From Liolophura sinensis (taxonomy: Eukaryota; Mollusca; Polyplacophora; Chitonida; Chitonidae), in contig NC_088305.1 in assembly GCF_032854445.1 (NCBI RefSeq), positions 5,337,606-5,401,605 on the forward strand: DNA of 64,000 bases, in the 5' to 3' direction. The notes below the pieces were generated by a model. The model had not been told where the DNA came from and did not search any database. It worked only from the letters and a program-made list of their open reading frames with translations. Position numbers and translations under genes: made by a program. Each line of letters begins with the position of its first letter. Positions within the stretch are counted from its first letter, which is position 1. Positions 47,671 to 60,290 of this stretch are shown piece after piece.

Positions 47671-47724
47671 ATCGTTTAAGATTTAAGACCATTTATCTTC
47701 GATTGCGTCATCATCTCACATCAG

Positions 47725-47850
47725 TGAGGTAGCCCATGATCAATTGACCTCGAACAGAACACGATCAATGAGGTCGACTAGCCCATGATCTATGAGGTCG
47801 ACTAGCCCATGATCTGTGAGGTCGACTAGCCCATGATCTGTAAGGTCCCG
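47725..47850. repeat. 24-bp tandem array
   Basis: The unit is 'gaggtcgactagcccatgat' followed by 'ctgt', about five copies with degenerate ends. Confidence 0.9.
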
Positions 47851-48239
47851 TGATTGACCTTGGCTTTATTGTTGCGATCTGTTTATTTGGTTGTCTTTGT
47901 ATACCTCATCCACGAACAATCCACGCCAACAAGGGCTTTGCGGGCAGGTAACCGAGAAATTCCTTACTGTAAAGCTACAGCCAAAGCACTGAATCACCGA
48001 TTCAACGAAGCTAGACACCGCAGCTCAAGACTTATCGTGTTCTGAAATGATCAAGGGCATTGATTGACAACATTTTACGAAGGCAAAATTGATGACAGAA
48101 AGTGGTGTCAGAAAACACTGTCTCAAGCTTTGTTTTAGGATGAATACTTTATACACATGCATTCTCTTCATCTAGGGTATGCACAGCAGTATTCTAACCA
48201 ACACCTGAAACAATTGTATTGACGAATGCTGTTTAAATG
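47851..48239. other. Gene-free stretch
   Basis: Nothing is recognised. Confidence 0.4.
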
Positions 48240-48835
48240 CTTCCGAGCGAGGACGCCAGTGATGAGGCTCTAAAGGTCAAGCATGTCTAGTGGTGGCAGA
48301 GATGTCAATCGCGCGTAGTGAGAGGCGCATGCGTTGTAAGGACTGTGCGATCAGCCATTTTCGAGCGAGAACGCCAGTGATGAGGCTCTAAAGGTCAAGC
48401 ATGTCTAGTAGTGGCAGAGGTGTCAATCGCGCGTAGTGGGAGGCGCATGCGTTGTAAGGACTATGCGAACAGCCATTTTCGAGCGAAGACGCCAGTGATG
48501 AGGCTCTAAAGGTCAAGCATGTCTATTGGTGGCAGAGATGCAATTGCGCGTAGTGAGAGGCGCATGCGTTGTAAGGACTATGCGAACAGCCATTTTCAAG
48601 CAAGAACGCCAGTGATGAGGCTCTAAAGGTCAAGCACGTCTAGTGGTGGCAGAGATGTCAATTGCGCGTCGTGAGAGGCATATGCGTTGTAAGGGCTATG
48701 CGAACAGCCATTTTCGAGCGAGAACGCCAGTGATGAGGCTCTAAAGGTCAAGCACGTCTAGTGGTGGCAGAGATGTCAATTGCGCGTAGTGAGAGGCACA
48801 TGCGTTGTAAGGGCTATACGAACAGCCATTTTGGT
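48240..48835. repeat. Tandem array, about 118-bp unit, 5 copies
   Basis: Units start at 48243, 48362, 48480, 48597 and 48715 ('cgagcgagaacgccagtgat'). Each has 'gaggcgcatgcgttgtaagg' and 'gaacagccatttt'. The homogeneity is high. Confidence 0.95.
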
Positions 48836-49504
48836 ATTGTCATGTCGTGTATTAAACCTTCGACCAAACCGGCTGAAACGAATTATCCTAAATATCCAAA
48901 TCCGTCAATGTTGAATTTTCTAAAAGTTGTAAAGGTTGTTATCCGTTAGACTTAAAAAACGTTATTTCTTTCTGGAAGCTGTCGTATTTTTGCGGCTATA
49001 ATCAATCTTTGCTATAGGCCAAATTCCATGTGACGACATGGACAGCCACAAAGATACATATGAAAAGGTTCCAAAAGTGACAGGATCTTGGGTGAAATTC
49101 GGTTTAAGTGAGCTACAGGAAATGTAATTCGTCCGCCTACTGCTCTTCAATCCCGACATATGCTCAATGACATGCTCCGGAACCACGTGACAATTTACAC
49201 GTGTAAGTATCGTGACTGAAATCGGGCTTACAGCTGATGTGATCTTCTTACGAAAAATTAGCAGCCTTCAGAAATAAAATCCCTCATCAAACACTTAAGG
49301 AAACACTGCGTAGGCTCACATGTCAATGCCGCAATGTTTAATTTTTTATTATTTCTATTTACACCAGGAACAATAAAATGAGATAAAAAACAGATAGACT
49401 GGATTTCTCTCTTTCTCAAGGGAATGCTGAGTTCATTGTATATAACCAATGTGCATACACGTCAGGCAGAGTAGCCATCAACATACAGCAGCGTAATTTA
49501 TTCA
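48836..49504. other. Gene-free stretch
   Basis: Nothing is recognised. Confidence 0.4.
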
Positions 49505-49625
49505 TTAATTTATTTATTTATTTGATTGATTGTTGTTTTACGCTATACCCAAGAGTTTTTAACTTATACGAAGGCGGTCAGTTTAATGGGTGCAGGAAAG
49601 CGAATGCCCGGCGTAAACCACCGGC
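49505..49625 (-). mobile_element. SINE family I, diverged tail-side copy
   Basis: 'ttatttatttgattgattgt', 'ttttacgctatacccaag' and 'cttatacgaaggcggtcag' are present. The sequence to the right (49626-49800) does not follow the family and may be another repeat. Confidence 0.65.
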
Positions 49626-50379
49626 CTTTCGAAAGTTACTGATTAACTTTCTATCGTGTGGCGCACAGGTATTCATTCAAACGATAGTAGTGACCGGCCA
49701 CACGAGCGTCGTCAATGGCTTATTGCTACCAGCGCCCTACAATCAGTGGGAGAGCAGAATGAAGAAATACCCTCACAAATTCTTGTTTGAACCACACTCC
49801 GAAAGTAATACGTATAAGTAACGTATTAACCCACTGGTGAAGAACGCAATATCCAACACTGGAACCAAATTCAGCCTGGAATACAACAACGGTTGATATA
49901 TGACTGAATTGTCTATAGATTCCCTACAAATATATTGCTTCTATTTTCACACCATCCCAAGCCAAAAATCAGTCCCATTCCGTAACTGGGGCTGTTTACA
50001 AACAAATGCCTCACAAAAATGCAGATCAAAATGACTATTTTTACAACGTAAGCGAAACGTGTCAATGGGTTAATCAACTGGCTACTTTTTGACACATACA
50101 GGCAAGTATTACAGATAATTTTGAGAACAATCATTTTAAGTGCCATGATTCCACGCATGCTTTTTTATATAAACTGCGCAGAACAGTATGACCACTACCA
50201 GCGGCATTAATTCCTTTTTTCAAAGATTTAATCTTTGAAATAATATACAAAAACACCAGGAAACTGTAGATCAGTGAATAGGCTAAGGACACTAACATGG
50301 TTTGTAAACTGCAAGTTGATTTTACAGCTAACTCATTAGACCATCGTTCGAGCTAGGGGATGTGTAATGTAGTGCTGTT
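49626..50379. other. Gene-free stretch
   Basis: A short palindrome ('aaagatttaatctttg', 50222) is present. Nothing else is seen. Confidence 0.4.
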
Positions 50380-50455
50380 TCAGCATTTACATGAACTGAG
50401 GTCATCTGACTGCAGGACGTATTTCACCGGTCACGTGTGACTTTTTGCCAGCCAT
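50380..50455 (+). repeat. Family A fragment
   Basis: 'cagcatttacatgaactg' and 'tttcaccggtcacgtgtgac' match 63537-63620, with an internal deletion. Confidence 0.65.
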
Positions 50456-50544
50456 CAACATGCTGTGTACTCTAGTTTTATTCTCTGTGTTGTAGTCTGT
50501 GCTATATTATCCCGTGTCTTAATATTTATTTACGCCATAGGATT

Positions 50545-50632
50545 ACTACTATTTATTTATTGATTTCATTAGAGTTTTACGCCGCACTCAAGAATATTTC
50601 ACTTAGACGATGGTTACCAGTTTTATACCTTA
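50545..50632 (-). mobile_element. SINE family I tail fragment
   Basis: 'tttatttattgatttcatt', then 'gttttacgccgcactcaaga' and 'atttcacttagacgatgg'. Confidence 0.75.
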
Positions 50633-52149
50633 GAAAGTACAGTTTCTGAAGTAAACTACCAACATTTGGCGAGTTAATACGCCGGACGGAGGCTTTCCCA
50701 TTTCCTCCTAGACTCAATTAGAGCTTGATTATTTGTCTCCAATCACCTACAGAAGCGAGGTGACCCTAGGTTTGCTCCTAGAGACCTGTAGGTGTTTTCA
50801 TTTCCGCTCAACTGTCTTAAACCGTTATCAGAGCCACTCATGTGTGAAACAAACCGCGTCTGAGACTAAATGACTCTTATTAACTCACTGTGCTTAGTCA
50901 TCGAATAGCGCGATGTCCACTGGATTCCTTTATGGTTTGATAGAAAGTCTCCATTGGTGAAATTGGGATAATGGCTTAGAATTTGTGCTGACCATCGGTT
51001 AAAACGCCAGGACTTTGTCTTGACTCGGCAAGACTTAGGTTCAGATAACCTACAGTAACACATCCCTCACGTGATCGTCATCCATCAGGCCTACCACTGC
51101 AACCAAACTGACTATATCGTCACTCTGATATTTACAAAATTGAATTCATGGGAACCCGTTACTAATATAGACGTCTATACTACATGCCTCAGGTTGATCT
51201 AGCGGAACAACGTGTATATCGCTATAGAGTAGCTCCTTTGTATGTATTGCGGACAATACTTCCCGAATTAACTGCCCAAAATGTTCCGTTAATATAATGA
51301 AAAACTCTGGACACGGTCAATAATAAAAGAATATAACAATGAATACATATAACAATCTTGCAAACATTTGTTTCACCTGTGAATGTCTGTACAGCCAACA
51401 ACAACGGCGTTTGTCAGCAGGGAAAGTCGACAGAACGCCTAAGAATACAATGCTCCTGTTCAGATACATGCCAAACCATTTTGACCAGGAGTCACGTCCC
51501 TTACACCGGAAGTTCAATTTGAACACGCGTTTCCATTAAGTGGACAGTAGCGTTCGTGTTATTCCAATGAGAGGCTCTACTTAGAGGGAAATATTAACAT
51601 AAAAAACACCAGTGTATTACTACCAGGTGACAAACTTAAAAGGTTTGTGAATACAACAGTTGTAGTTTCAGACCAGTGAAAGCACTCGACTAAGTTAATC
51701 TAGGATCAATGGCCTTTTTACCTAGACTCCTAAAATTCTGTGAGAAAATTGTGTTTGCTGACCAGCTAAACAGATACAGACCCAAAAATGATTATCATAA
51801 ATCCGTGTTAAGAAAGTCACACACCTAGAAATTTGTCATGATCCCGTGTTTGTTAAACAGCTCTAATGACTATAAAGGAATTATTTTCTATGTAATTTAA
51901 ACGGCACCAGAAATTTTCACGTTATGGCCAAAGGATGTAGGACATCTCTCCGACTACTTCTGATCTAATACTGTTTAATTAACTAATTCGTGTACGAGTG
52001 TATGTAGAGTAAAAAACAAATAAATAAAACTATGACTTTGTTGTTTTTATAGAATGACAACCGTTAAGATGTAAGAACACACATGTTCACTTTACCTATA
52101 TCTGTAGAGTGGGCGAAATGGACTTGCTCTGTCGAAATTAACTTGCTCT
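50633..52149. other. Gene-free stretch
   Basis: Reading frames at 50866-51539 overlap on both strands and none has support. Confidence 0.35.
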
Positions 52150-52390
52150 GTGCAATCATCAGCTATAATAGACATCTAGCGGTTAGCACTGTATGAAACT
52201 ATATAATAGACGTCTAGACGTTGAGACCATCCAAAAGTTATAATAGACGTAAGTCGTTGAAATCGTCTAAAAGTCGAAATGTACGTCCAGCCGTTGAAAC
52301 CATCCAAAAGCTATAATAGACATTCAGCCGTTGTAGCTATCCAAAAGCTATAATAGACATAAACCGTTTGAAACTTCAGACATTCAATAT
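52150..52390. repeat. Degenerate tandem array, about 37-bp unit
   Basis: Five to six units of 'ctataatagacatccagccg' followed by 'ttgaaaccatccaaaag', with 20-30 percent divergence by eye. Confidence 0.8.
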
Positions 52391-53104
52391 TTGATCTAAC
52401 GGACGCAAGATATGTCCACGCCGTGTGCAAATCCCTTTAGTGTATGGCTATCCAAGTAAGGATATATTACTATATCGACACTAAAAGTATTCCTCTTATT
52501 GTTAAGGTTTTAAGACTTACTGGTAAAGAAAACAGAATTTTCCTGAATTAAAATTCTGCTGACAAACTGCCAAGAGCTGGTTTCGAGCCTCTAACCACAC
52601 TGAATGCGATGAGAAGAACGACTTTAGGATCATGGCGTGCCTAACACGGACAATTTGCCTTATAAACATCAATATCATGTTAACTCTCTCTGTCAGATAT
52701 CAACTTCGTACTGTGGCGGTCTGCGTTGCTGACTGGAGACTGCGTAATGGCGCCGTGTGGGTAACGGGATATCTTGATACGTCGTATTTCTGTCTGATAT
52801 GGAATTAAAGACAGATCTGTGGGGCATGAGGATACATGTTAGCTACCAATTCATCTGCGAATGACCACTAGCTGTGGAGCATTGACAGCACTGGCCTGAA
52901 TGAACCTCTAAGAATCTTAAAAATTTTTGCTGTCGATTTTTCTGTATAATTCATACACACAAATAAGTCATGTATAATGTGCAAATTATAACGCTTTAGA
53001 CATGTCGGGAATTCCGTGTGTAGTTCAGGACTATAACCACACTAACAAGACTATAATAAGATCATACTAATATGATTATAATCATATGATTCTATACATG
53101 TATG
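52391..53104. other. Gene-free stretch
   Basis: Nothing is recognised. Confidence 0.4.
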
Positions 53105-53382
53105 TATGCTTGGGGTTTAACTTGATAAATTTTCCGTTGTATGACGCGGATGAGTCATAAGCTGTTTTTACATATATTGTGTCTTCTTGTGGCAGGGCGA
53201 GTCCCCTGCCACCACCGAAGCATCACGCCGAAGACACCATACATGACACTACATGCAGTCCGATTATACTGACACTGGGTCAACCTGTCCTGTTTCCTTG
53301 CCCTAACCTCTCACTGTTGAGCGCCAAGCGAGGCAGCTGCAAGTTCAAAGAGATTGGTTTGACCCAACCGACCGTAAAGTTG
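53105..53382 (-). mobile_element. SINE family II copy, promoter end replaced by an array
   Basis: 'tgcttggggtttaacttgat', 'gccgaagacaccatacatga', 'gcgccaagcgaggcagctgc' and 'ttggtttgacccaaccg' follow family II. At the point where the tRNA-like head should follow, the 56-bp array begins. Confidence 0.75.
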
Positions 53383-54375
53383 TACTCATGGGATTAAACT
53401 CATAGGATTATACTCACAGGGTTTTACCCGTAAAGTTGTACTCATGGGATTAAACTCATAGGATTATACTCACAGGGTTTTACCCGTAAAGTTCTACTCA
53501 TGGGATTAAACTCATACGCTTATACTCACAGGGTTTTACCCGCAAAATTGTACTCATGGGATTAAACTCATAGGATTATACTCACAGGGTTTTACCTTTA
53601 AAGTTGTACTTATGGGATTAAACTTATAGGATCATACTCACAGGGTTTTACATGTAAAGTTGTACTTATGGGATTAAACTCATAGGATTATACTCACAGG
53701 GTTTTACCTTTAAAGTTGTACTTATGGGATTAAACTCATACGATTATACTCACAGGGTTTTACATGTAAAGTTGTACTTATGGGATTAAACTCATAGGAT
53801 TATACTCACAGGGTTTTTACCTTTAAAGTTGTACTTATGGGATTAAACTCATAGGATTATACTCACAGAGTTTTACCCGTAAAGTTGTACTCATGGGATT
53901 AAACTCATACGCTTATACTCACAGGGTTTTACCCGCAAAATTGTACTCATGGGATTAAACTCATAGGATTATACTCACAGGGTTTTACCCGTAAAGTTGT
54001 ACTTATGGGATTAAACTCATACGCTTATACTCACAGGGTTTTACCCGTAAAGTTGTACTCATGGGATTAAACTCATACGCTTATACTCACAGGGTTTTAC
54101 CCGCAAAATTGTACTCATGGGATTAAACTCATAGGATTATACTCACAGGGTTTTACCCGTAAAGTTGTACTTATGGGATTAAACTCATACGCTTATACTC
54201 ACAGGGTTTTACCCGTAAAGTTGTACTCATGGGATTAAACTTATAGGATTATACTCACAGGGTTTTACCCGTAAAGTTGTACTGATGGGATTAAACTTAT
54301 AGGATTATACTCACAGGGTTTTACATGTAAAGTTGTACTTATGGGATTAAACTTATAGGATTATACTCATAGGTT
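53383..54375. repeat. Tandem array, 56-bp unit, about 17-18 copies, with higher-order structure
   Basis: The unit is 'gtaaagttgtactcatggga' + 'ttaaactcataggattatac' + 'tcacagggttttaccc'. A three-unit pattern (gtaaag/acgctt, gcaaaa/aggatt, gtaaag/acgctt with 'acttatg') repeats at 168 bp, for example 'gcaaaattg' at 53935 and 54103. At 53590-53830 a two-unit alternation (cctttaaag / catgtaaag, 112 bp) is present instead. Confidence 0.96.
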
Positions 54376-56453
54376 TATTTGGATCTCTTACAGTGTACTT
54401 GGCAGACACCAGATAAACTCTGCATGAATGTCTTGCCACGGAAACGTGAACCACGTTGAGTCACCTCTTCAATGGGAACTGAACTTTTTCCAAGTGCTAA
54501 TCGATTAAATTGGTTAAATTGGACTCAGCCAGCTCTTTCGGTGTCTACTCATTGGAACTCACGTGACCACGGAGAGGTTTTCCCGAGATTATGCCATAGG
54601 CAACATGTACATCGATCTTTGATGAGTAAACATTTTCTGTTGTACGGTGATCATTCAGTGTCGTGGATTTCATATTTCACTTAACGCTAAGGCCTTAGGG
54701 TATCCCAAGACATCTGAACATCGCTACAGAAATCGTTCAGCTCAATGGAGGCAGCACGTTACACCTCGCAATTAGTGAGGGCAAACGAAAACGACATGCT
54801 GAAAATTACAGCGGATGCCGTTTCCATTTTGATTACATCCTATCTTGTGTGTTTTGGGCAAAACAACTGACTATATCACCAAATATCGCCCATAAACTGC
54901 TGAAATTTAATAAGGAGTATTTTCAATCTCTTGTTTCAGTGTTTTAGTGTATTGTTTCAACTCTCACTTTCTATCCGTCTGTATTTTTTGGATCCATGTT
55001 TTTTACTATTTTCTTATGAAATGCACACGAATGCTCCTCCACGTGACAGCAAATGCTGATTTTGCCTTTATTATTACACACTGCGAAAAACAACAAAAAA
55101 TTGACGGACAATCAACCAGGACATGTTTCGTACCTTATAGGGTATCACAGACAAACCACTCGGGTGCGATGGCATATTACAGTTACGTATCATTTAGACG
55201 ACGTAGGTTTATTTGATTAAAGCACTGATTTCGATGCATCCGATCTAGGTTTTAAACAAAAGGGCTTAAGGTTCAAACCCAGCTCTTCCTGGTGCGGTTG
55301 TCAAACAATTTTTGGGTAACTTTCTAAGGTCGGTGGTTAATAAAACCAAGAGTTGTCATAAAAATGAAAATGCCGCATTACGGCAATAAAGCAAAAAAAT
55401 TGATAAATAAATAAATAATAAAACATTAATCTGCACAACCCTTTAGAAACATATGCCCTATAACTGCGTAAAACAGAGACAGGTGGACCCTGTTCACGAT
55501 CTATCGTAAAGAAAAAAAACACGTGTAATATCAATGGCCATGCAGCGGAGTCGTCAATTGTTAGCTTGGCGAACCTGTTGTCGTTAAGGTCCCTTAATTA
55601 TTAAAAACCCGGGCGGCAATCAGTCTGGAATAAAACAGCATGTTGTGTGCTAATCTGAGCTGGTATCATGGAATGCAAACTGCACGATACAGGATGCATT
55701 CCACCAGCGCCATAATACTTTATCCAGAATAATTCCAGGTAGCATGTGGAAATCCATAGTAGTAATTTCGTTCCGCCATTAACCTTTCATTCCAGCAGAA
55801 ATGCGATTAGGTGTAAAATGTTAAGTTCTAAATCTGATGGATTTTCTTAAGGAGTCACGTGAGCTAGAAACTCCAGTGGAACTTTATTGATGGAGACGGT
55901 CTTACACGCTGATCTGTTTTTCTTCACGAATTACGCCCTGGGGTAGAGGTCAATAGGTGAGGGACGAGGAAGGGTTGGTGGGATCCTTCAAGCAAAGCGG
56001 CTATTCTGCTTCCAGGAGTTCTCTAACTCCATTGGAATAGTTTCCAAAAAAGGGGGTATTCTAAGAAACCGGTTTGTATTCATTTCAATACAGATAAAAG
56101 TTGAAAGAATCTGTCTTTTTTGTTTTTATTTTTTATTTTTAAGGAATCCAAGAAGGACAAATCATTATATGGTTTATTAATGTGCTCTGCATTCAGTCGT
56201 TTTTGTATATGCGTTTAGAATTGACATCCTACTGAGCTTTAAAGAAACGAAGCGGCGGGTCCTATTGGCTGGTTTGGTAAATGTATCTAATATGCAAAAA
56301 ATAATACGCATGTCAGAAGTAGACTGTATATAATCGAGCATACTTGAAGTGTGACAGATTCAGATTGTAGAATACCAGTAAATTATGTCATGCCTAAATA
56401 CATTGCTTACATAAGTGAGCGTCTTGTACTACGTTTTTCTTCTGTCACGAAAG
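54376..56453. other. Gene-free stretch with a SINE III-like fragment
   Basis: At about 55225-55345 'aaggttcaaacccagctctt' (B-box type) and 'ctttctaaggtcggtgg' resemble SINE family III. The rest is AT-rich with short unsupported frames. Confidence 0.4.
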
Positions 56454-56645
56454 GTGACTGTCTCCACTCCATCAGCGAACGGTTCCCATCAAGTTAGATC
56501 TATAAGCCTACACAACCCTGTGCCCACACAAGTTGTTACGTCTCCATTTCCAGTGGATGGATCCAAAACATCTCATGACAACGTTACTTTTCATTTCATT
56601 CCCAGCGAAAGCAATTGTGACGTCACGACGTCAGAGAAACATTGA
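56454..56645 (+). other. Terminal-exon-like frame 1
   Basis: A pyrimidine-rich stretch and AG (56440-56453) precede a phase 0 frame of 63 codons, beginning VTVSTPSANGSHQVRS and ending in TGA. It is rich in S, T and P with two NxT/S sequons, as in a cytoplasmic or linker tail. No domain is recognised. It may be chance. Confidence 0.25.
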
Positions 56646-57231
56646 ACACTTGTAACCAATGTGTGGAATATTTGGTTGAACTATTGATGGATCATTTGCG
56701 TGTTCGGAAATGTCTGTTGTTTTTTCAGGTTGAAACATAAAAAACTGATATCTATGGACTGACATTTCACCACCAAACAGTAAGGGTGTCCAATTGTCAC
56801 TTTATTTAACGAGGGTATGATGAAGATTGGTAAGAATGAATAGGGGTTTTTTGGCAATATTTTGTATTCCACCGCCCCCAACTCCCCCCCCCAAAAAAAA
56901 ACTGAAACCATTGCTTTTCAGTAAATAGACTCGTACAGTTACTATTTACAGTATTAAGTGATTCTAAAGTTTGAAAAAAGTTATAACCCGATCAGCTTTG
57001 TAAACTTTCGGGACTTTATTGTCGATGTTGAACGGAAACGGACGAAGCTGGTGTTTTGTGAAAGGTAATTATTTGTACTATTCCAAAATAAGAAAAAGAA
57101 ATCAAATAAATTTGCGCTGATCAACTTTTTTGCCAAAACCATTGTGGTGCGGACTCTAAAATTAAAATATATGTGTCATATGGATGGATTCCCGAGGAAA
57201 ATTCATCATCATTATAGCCTGTGACTTTCAG

Positions 57232-57387
57232 GTATCTGATACAGACCCATGTGAACGTTTTGTTGATCTCTCATTCAATCGGAAGCGCGCAGACAAAAGT
57301 CAGAGCTTTTCTAGCTTGTCATGTATGACACAGAAAAAAACCGAATGGAGGAGATTAATCTTACCAGGATGCATTAGTGTGTCATAG
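57232..57387 (+). other. Terminal-exon-like frame 2
   Basis: The acceptor-like 'ctgtgactttcag' is followed by a phase 0 frame of 51 codons (VSDTDPCERFVDLSFNRKRA at the start) ending in TAG. Basic and serine-rich. No domain is recognised. Confidence 0.25.
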
Positions 57388-57536
57388 AAATGTTCATGTC
57401 AGATTATTTAATGTCACTGAGGATCCAGTCTTTTTCTGCATAGAACCTCTATAACGTTGGTTATCTTGTTTTTATCTTTTTTTAACCTAATTCTATTTAT
57501 AAAGCTATCCCACCACAGATTTTCCGTTCAAAATTT

Positions 57537-57622
57537 CATAAGGATGGTTTACTCTACGATCATGTGGGCCGGCGTTGTATAAGTGAAACATTCTTGAGCG
57601 CAGCATAAAACGCCAATGAAAC
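57537..57622 (+). mobile_element. SINE family I, 3' fragment
   Basis: 'ggcgttgtataagtgaaaca' and 'ttcttgagcgcagcataaaa' are the tail-side block. Confidence 0.75.
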
Positions 57623-57764
57623 AAATTCAAAATTTCATAACGAAACAGCTAATAAGCATCTGTTTGTTTTCTTTGTGTCAGATAACCAACCTTCCATGTA
57701 CATTTCTGTCTTTAAGCTATTCAGACACGGTTGACATGTCATATTACAGATTAAAAAATTATTG

Positions 57765-57990
57765 TCCTTGTTGCTGCCTCCCAAGGCGCTCGGTAGTGAG
57801 AGGTTAGAGCGTGGAAACATGACTGCTTGGCCAGGTGTCAGTATACTGTGACTGGCTGGGGTGTCATGTCTGGTGTCTTGGGCATGATTCTTCAGTGCTG
57901 GCAGCCTTTTAATGGCATGGACTCGCCTTGCTACAAGAAGACACACTATATGTTTACTAACTTGTCTAATGACCCCTCGTCGTGATATGA
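57765..57990 (+). mobile_element. SINE family II copy, opposite orientation
   Basis: 'ggtgtcatgtctggtgtctt', 'ccttgctacaagaagacac' and 'cccctcgtcgtgatatgac' are the complement of the order seen at 28048 and 53105. Confidence 0.75.
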
Positions 57991-58029
57991 CGTAACACCC
58001 AAACCGTACACACATTATTATGGTTCGTC

Positions 58030-58250
58030 TCAGATTCACAGAACAAAATGTATCTGCTGGTTTGGGGGTACTAAATGCAATTTAGTTTTCGTTTCGCAAA
58101 TGTCACTTACATGTATGTTGGATACAAAAGGCATCAGTACAGAGAGAAAAACCAGAGCAGCGACGACAGTGTGGTAGCTGGGGAAATGATCATACGTAAC
58201 CGATGAAATACAGCCTCTTGTCAATTTAGCTCAGTTAGGCTTTTATTTCG
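58030..58250 (-). other. Paralogue of the 62-kb secreted-protein start region, no ATG
   Basis: The minus-strand frame encodes FPSYHTVVAALVFLSVLMPF, then a GTAAGT donor after the codon for H (about 58112). It aligns in DNA and protein with 61960-62105. The start codon of the relative is lost here by a one-base shift ('gttacgtatgatc'), so this copy is probably dead or uses another start. Confidence 0.35.
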
Positions 58251-58933
58251 ACCGTTCACGAATATGTTTAAAAAGGGGGTTTACACACCCCTCAGAAACG
58301 TTCAGCTGGTGATTGCTTTCTATTGTCATTAAGTAACAGTAAAAAGAATTATATATAGAAACATTCGTACACATAGATACACAAGGTTTTCAACTAAACA
58401 ATATGCTAAAGGCCATACCTTTATGGCTAAAGGTCAAAAATCTCCAGTGTGCAGTTCCAAGGCTTTTTGCAATAGAACATAATTTCCTGACACAAAAGGC
58501 TTGCCAATAACAAAAACCAAGCAATATTGTAAAACATGCCATAAGCATGCCTTCTTTATGAACAACATACAGTACAATTCAAAGTTTAAAACCAAAATGA
58601 ACTGAAGGCGTTTGATGTGATGTCGTTCAAATCTCTAGTTGCCTAACCAAATACTTATGATTCAGAAGACTGATTTGATGACGACTCACATGAGCTAGCA
58701 GCTGGTACTCGGCGAATCGTTGATCACACTCTCATTTATGGTAGCACAAGCCTGACCACTGTAGTAACCCATGACACTGGTGTAATCTAATACATCTGTG
58801 CAAGAATCGTTAATGATACTTATTCATATGAGGATCTTAACCCGATTAAAACTTCACCATTGAAGAAATCTCGTGGAAACGGTATAATTTCTCGTAGTCA
58901 AGAACGGTCGATTGTTTTGTTTCTTCTCTCCAG
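58251..58933. other. Gene-free stretch
   Basis: Nothing is recognised. Confidence 0.4.
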
Positions 58934-59097
58934 CCTTGGGCTTTCGTGCCAAGTCATTACGACGAGACACATGGAACTGCTGGCTTACAAGACGCTACAC
59001 AAACGATGTGCCACAGGAAACCACTGATGATGGATGGAATTTTTCCCGTCCTAATCATCCGACCAGAGCAGAGGAAACGATTTATAATAATGACTGA
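58934..59097 (+). other. Terminal-exon-like frame 3
   Basis: A strong acceptor-like sequence, 'gtttcttctctccag' (58919-58933), precedes a phase 1 frame encoding LGFRAKSLRRDTWNCWLTRR and a polar, acidic tail, then TGA. The phase fits the donor at 30489, but the product does not match the expected next part of a class B receptor. It is the best-looking acceptor of this group. Confidence 0.3.
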
Positions 59098-59255
59098 ATA
59101 CACATAGCTTTGAAGTATCGCCTACATTATTTACTTTTTCATTACCCTTGTTAGGGCAGCATCGAAACTTCTTGGTTAACGCCAATTAACACTGTCGCTA
59201 TCTTTTACATAGAAAGGTGTGAAAGTGGGTTGGTTCCAACGTTTAGATGCCTCGA

Positions 59256-59466
59256 GTGAGTGAGTGAGTGCTTGGGGTTTAACGTCGTACTTAACAATAT
59301 TTTAGTCATATGACGACGAAGCAACCCCTAGAGTGCATGTAATGTGCTTCCTTGTTGCAGCACGGATTTCCATTGCTGTTTTATCTAGTGCTGCTTCACT
59401 GAGACGCCTTACCGAAGGCAAATAAACCGCCCCGCCCGAACCATTATACTGATGCCGTGGCTGCAC
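59256..59466 (-). mobile_element. SINE family II copy with flanking duplication
   Basis: 'gtgagtgagtgagtgcttgg' to 'ccattatactgatgcc'. Flanks are 'tagatgcctcga' (59244-59255) and 'tagatgcttcga' (59467-59478), a 12-bp target-site duplication with one mismatch. Confidence 0.82.
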
Positions 59467-59551
59467 TAGATGCTTCGATGTACGTGTATTGTGTGGTTTA
59501 CCACAGCCAGGATCTCATAGCTGTCTTAGACTCAAGTCACACTGCTTTTTT

Positions 59552-59822
59552 TAAAATTTATTTATTTAATTGGTGTTTTACGCGATACTCAAGAATATTT
59601 CATTTATACGATAATGACCTGCATTGACCTGATGGGAGGAAACCGGGCAGAACCTGGGACAAACTCCACGACCATCCGCAGGTTGCTGCCAGACGTCCCC
59701 ACGTACGACCTGAGTGAAAGCCAGCATGAGCTGGACTTGAACTCAAAGCGACCACAATGGTGTGAGGCTCCTGGATCATTACACTGTGGTGGCACGCTAA
59801 CCATTAGATCAAGGATGCCTCG
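59552..59822 (-). mobile_element. SINE family I, near-complete copy
   Basis: Tail ('ttatttaattggtgttttac'), body ('aaaccgggcagaacctggg'), B-box complement ('ggacttgaactc') and head ('ggcacgctaaccatt'). Confidence 0.88.
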
Positions 59823-60129
59823 CTCTCTGTTTTAACTTGTGTTATTATACCAGAATCAGCTGCAGATTCAAGTTTTAACTGTAATGTAAATTTTGTCATG
59901 AGCTTCTTAGACAAATATTGAAAGAAAAAATTCCTTGAAAATTTTAGCGTAAGAGACTATTTTGGATGTAAGTCTGAATCAAGTATAAGAATACTCCAGA
60001 ATGCCAAATTGCAGATCAACAAATACCTAGGATATCGATTAGTTCTTTCGAAAGCTGATCTCGTCCTCTCATATTTCACGCCCCATTTTGCCTCCTTCTC
60101 GAGGAAAGTCGTTTTGTCGACTGGAAACC

Positions 60130-60206
60130 AGATTTATTTATTTCATTGCTGTTAAATTAAAAGCCACCTGTAAGAATTTTTCACTCACACAATGGTGATC
60201 AGCTTT
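60130..60206 (-). mobile_element. SINE family I, degraded tail fragment
   Basis: 'atttatttatttcattgctg' and 'aatttttcactcacacaatg' keep the family order with many changes. Confidence 0.5.
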
Positions 60207-60240
60207 ATTTCCTTTGCATTGTTTTAAGCACACCTGGTGC

Positions 60241-60290
60241 TACATACATACATACATACATACATACATACATACATACATACATACATA
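60241..60290. repeat. (CATA)n microsatellite
   Basis: About 12 perfect units. Confidence 0.95.

Noticed and set aside
58934-59097. Direct partner exon for the receptor exon at 30336
   Set aside because: The phase matches but the peptide lacks the expected YCNRTWDGWLCW-type hormone-binding sequence and ends after about 54 residues.
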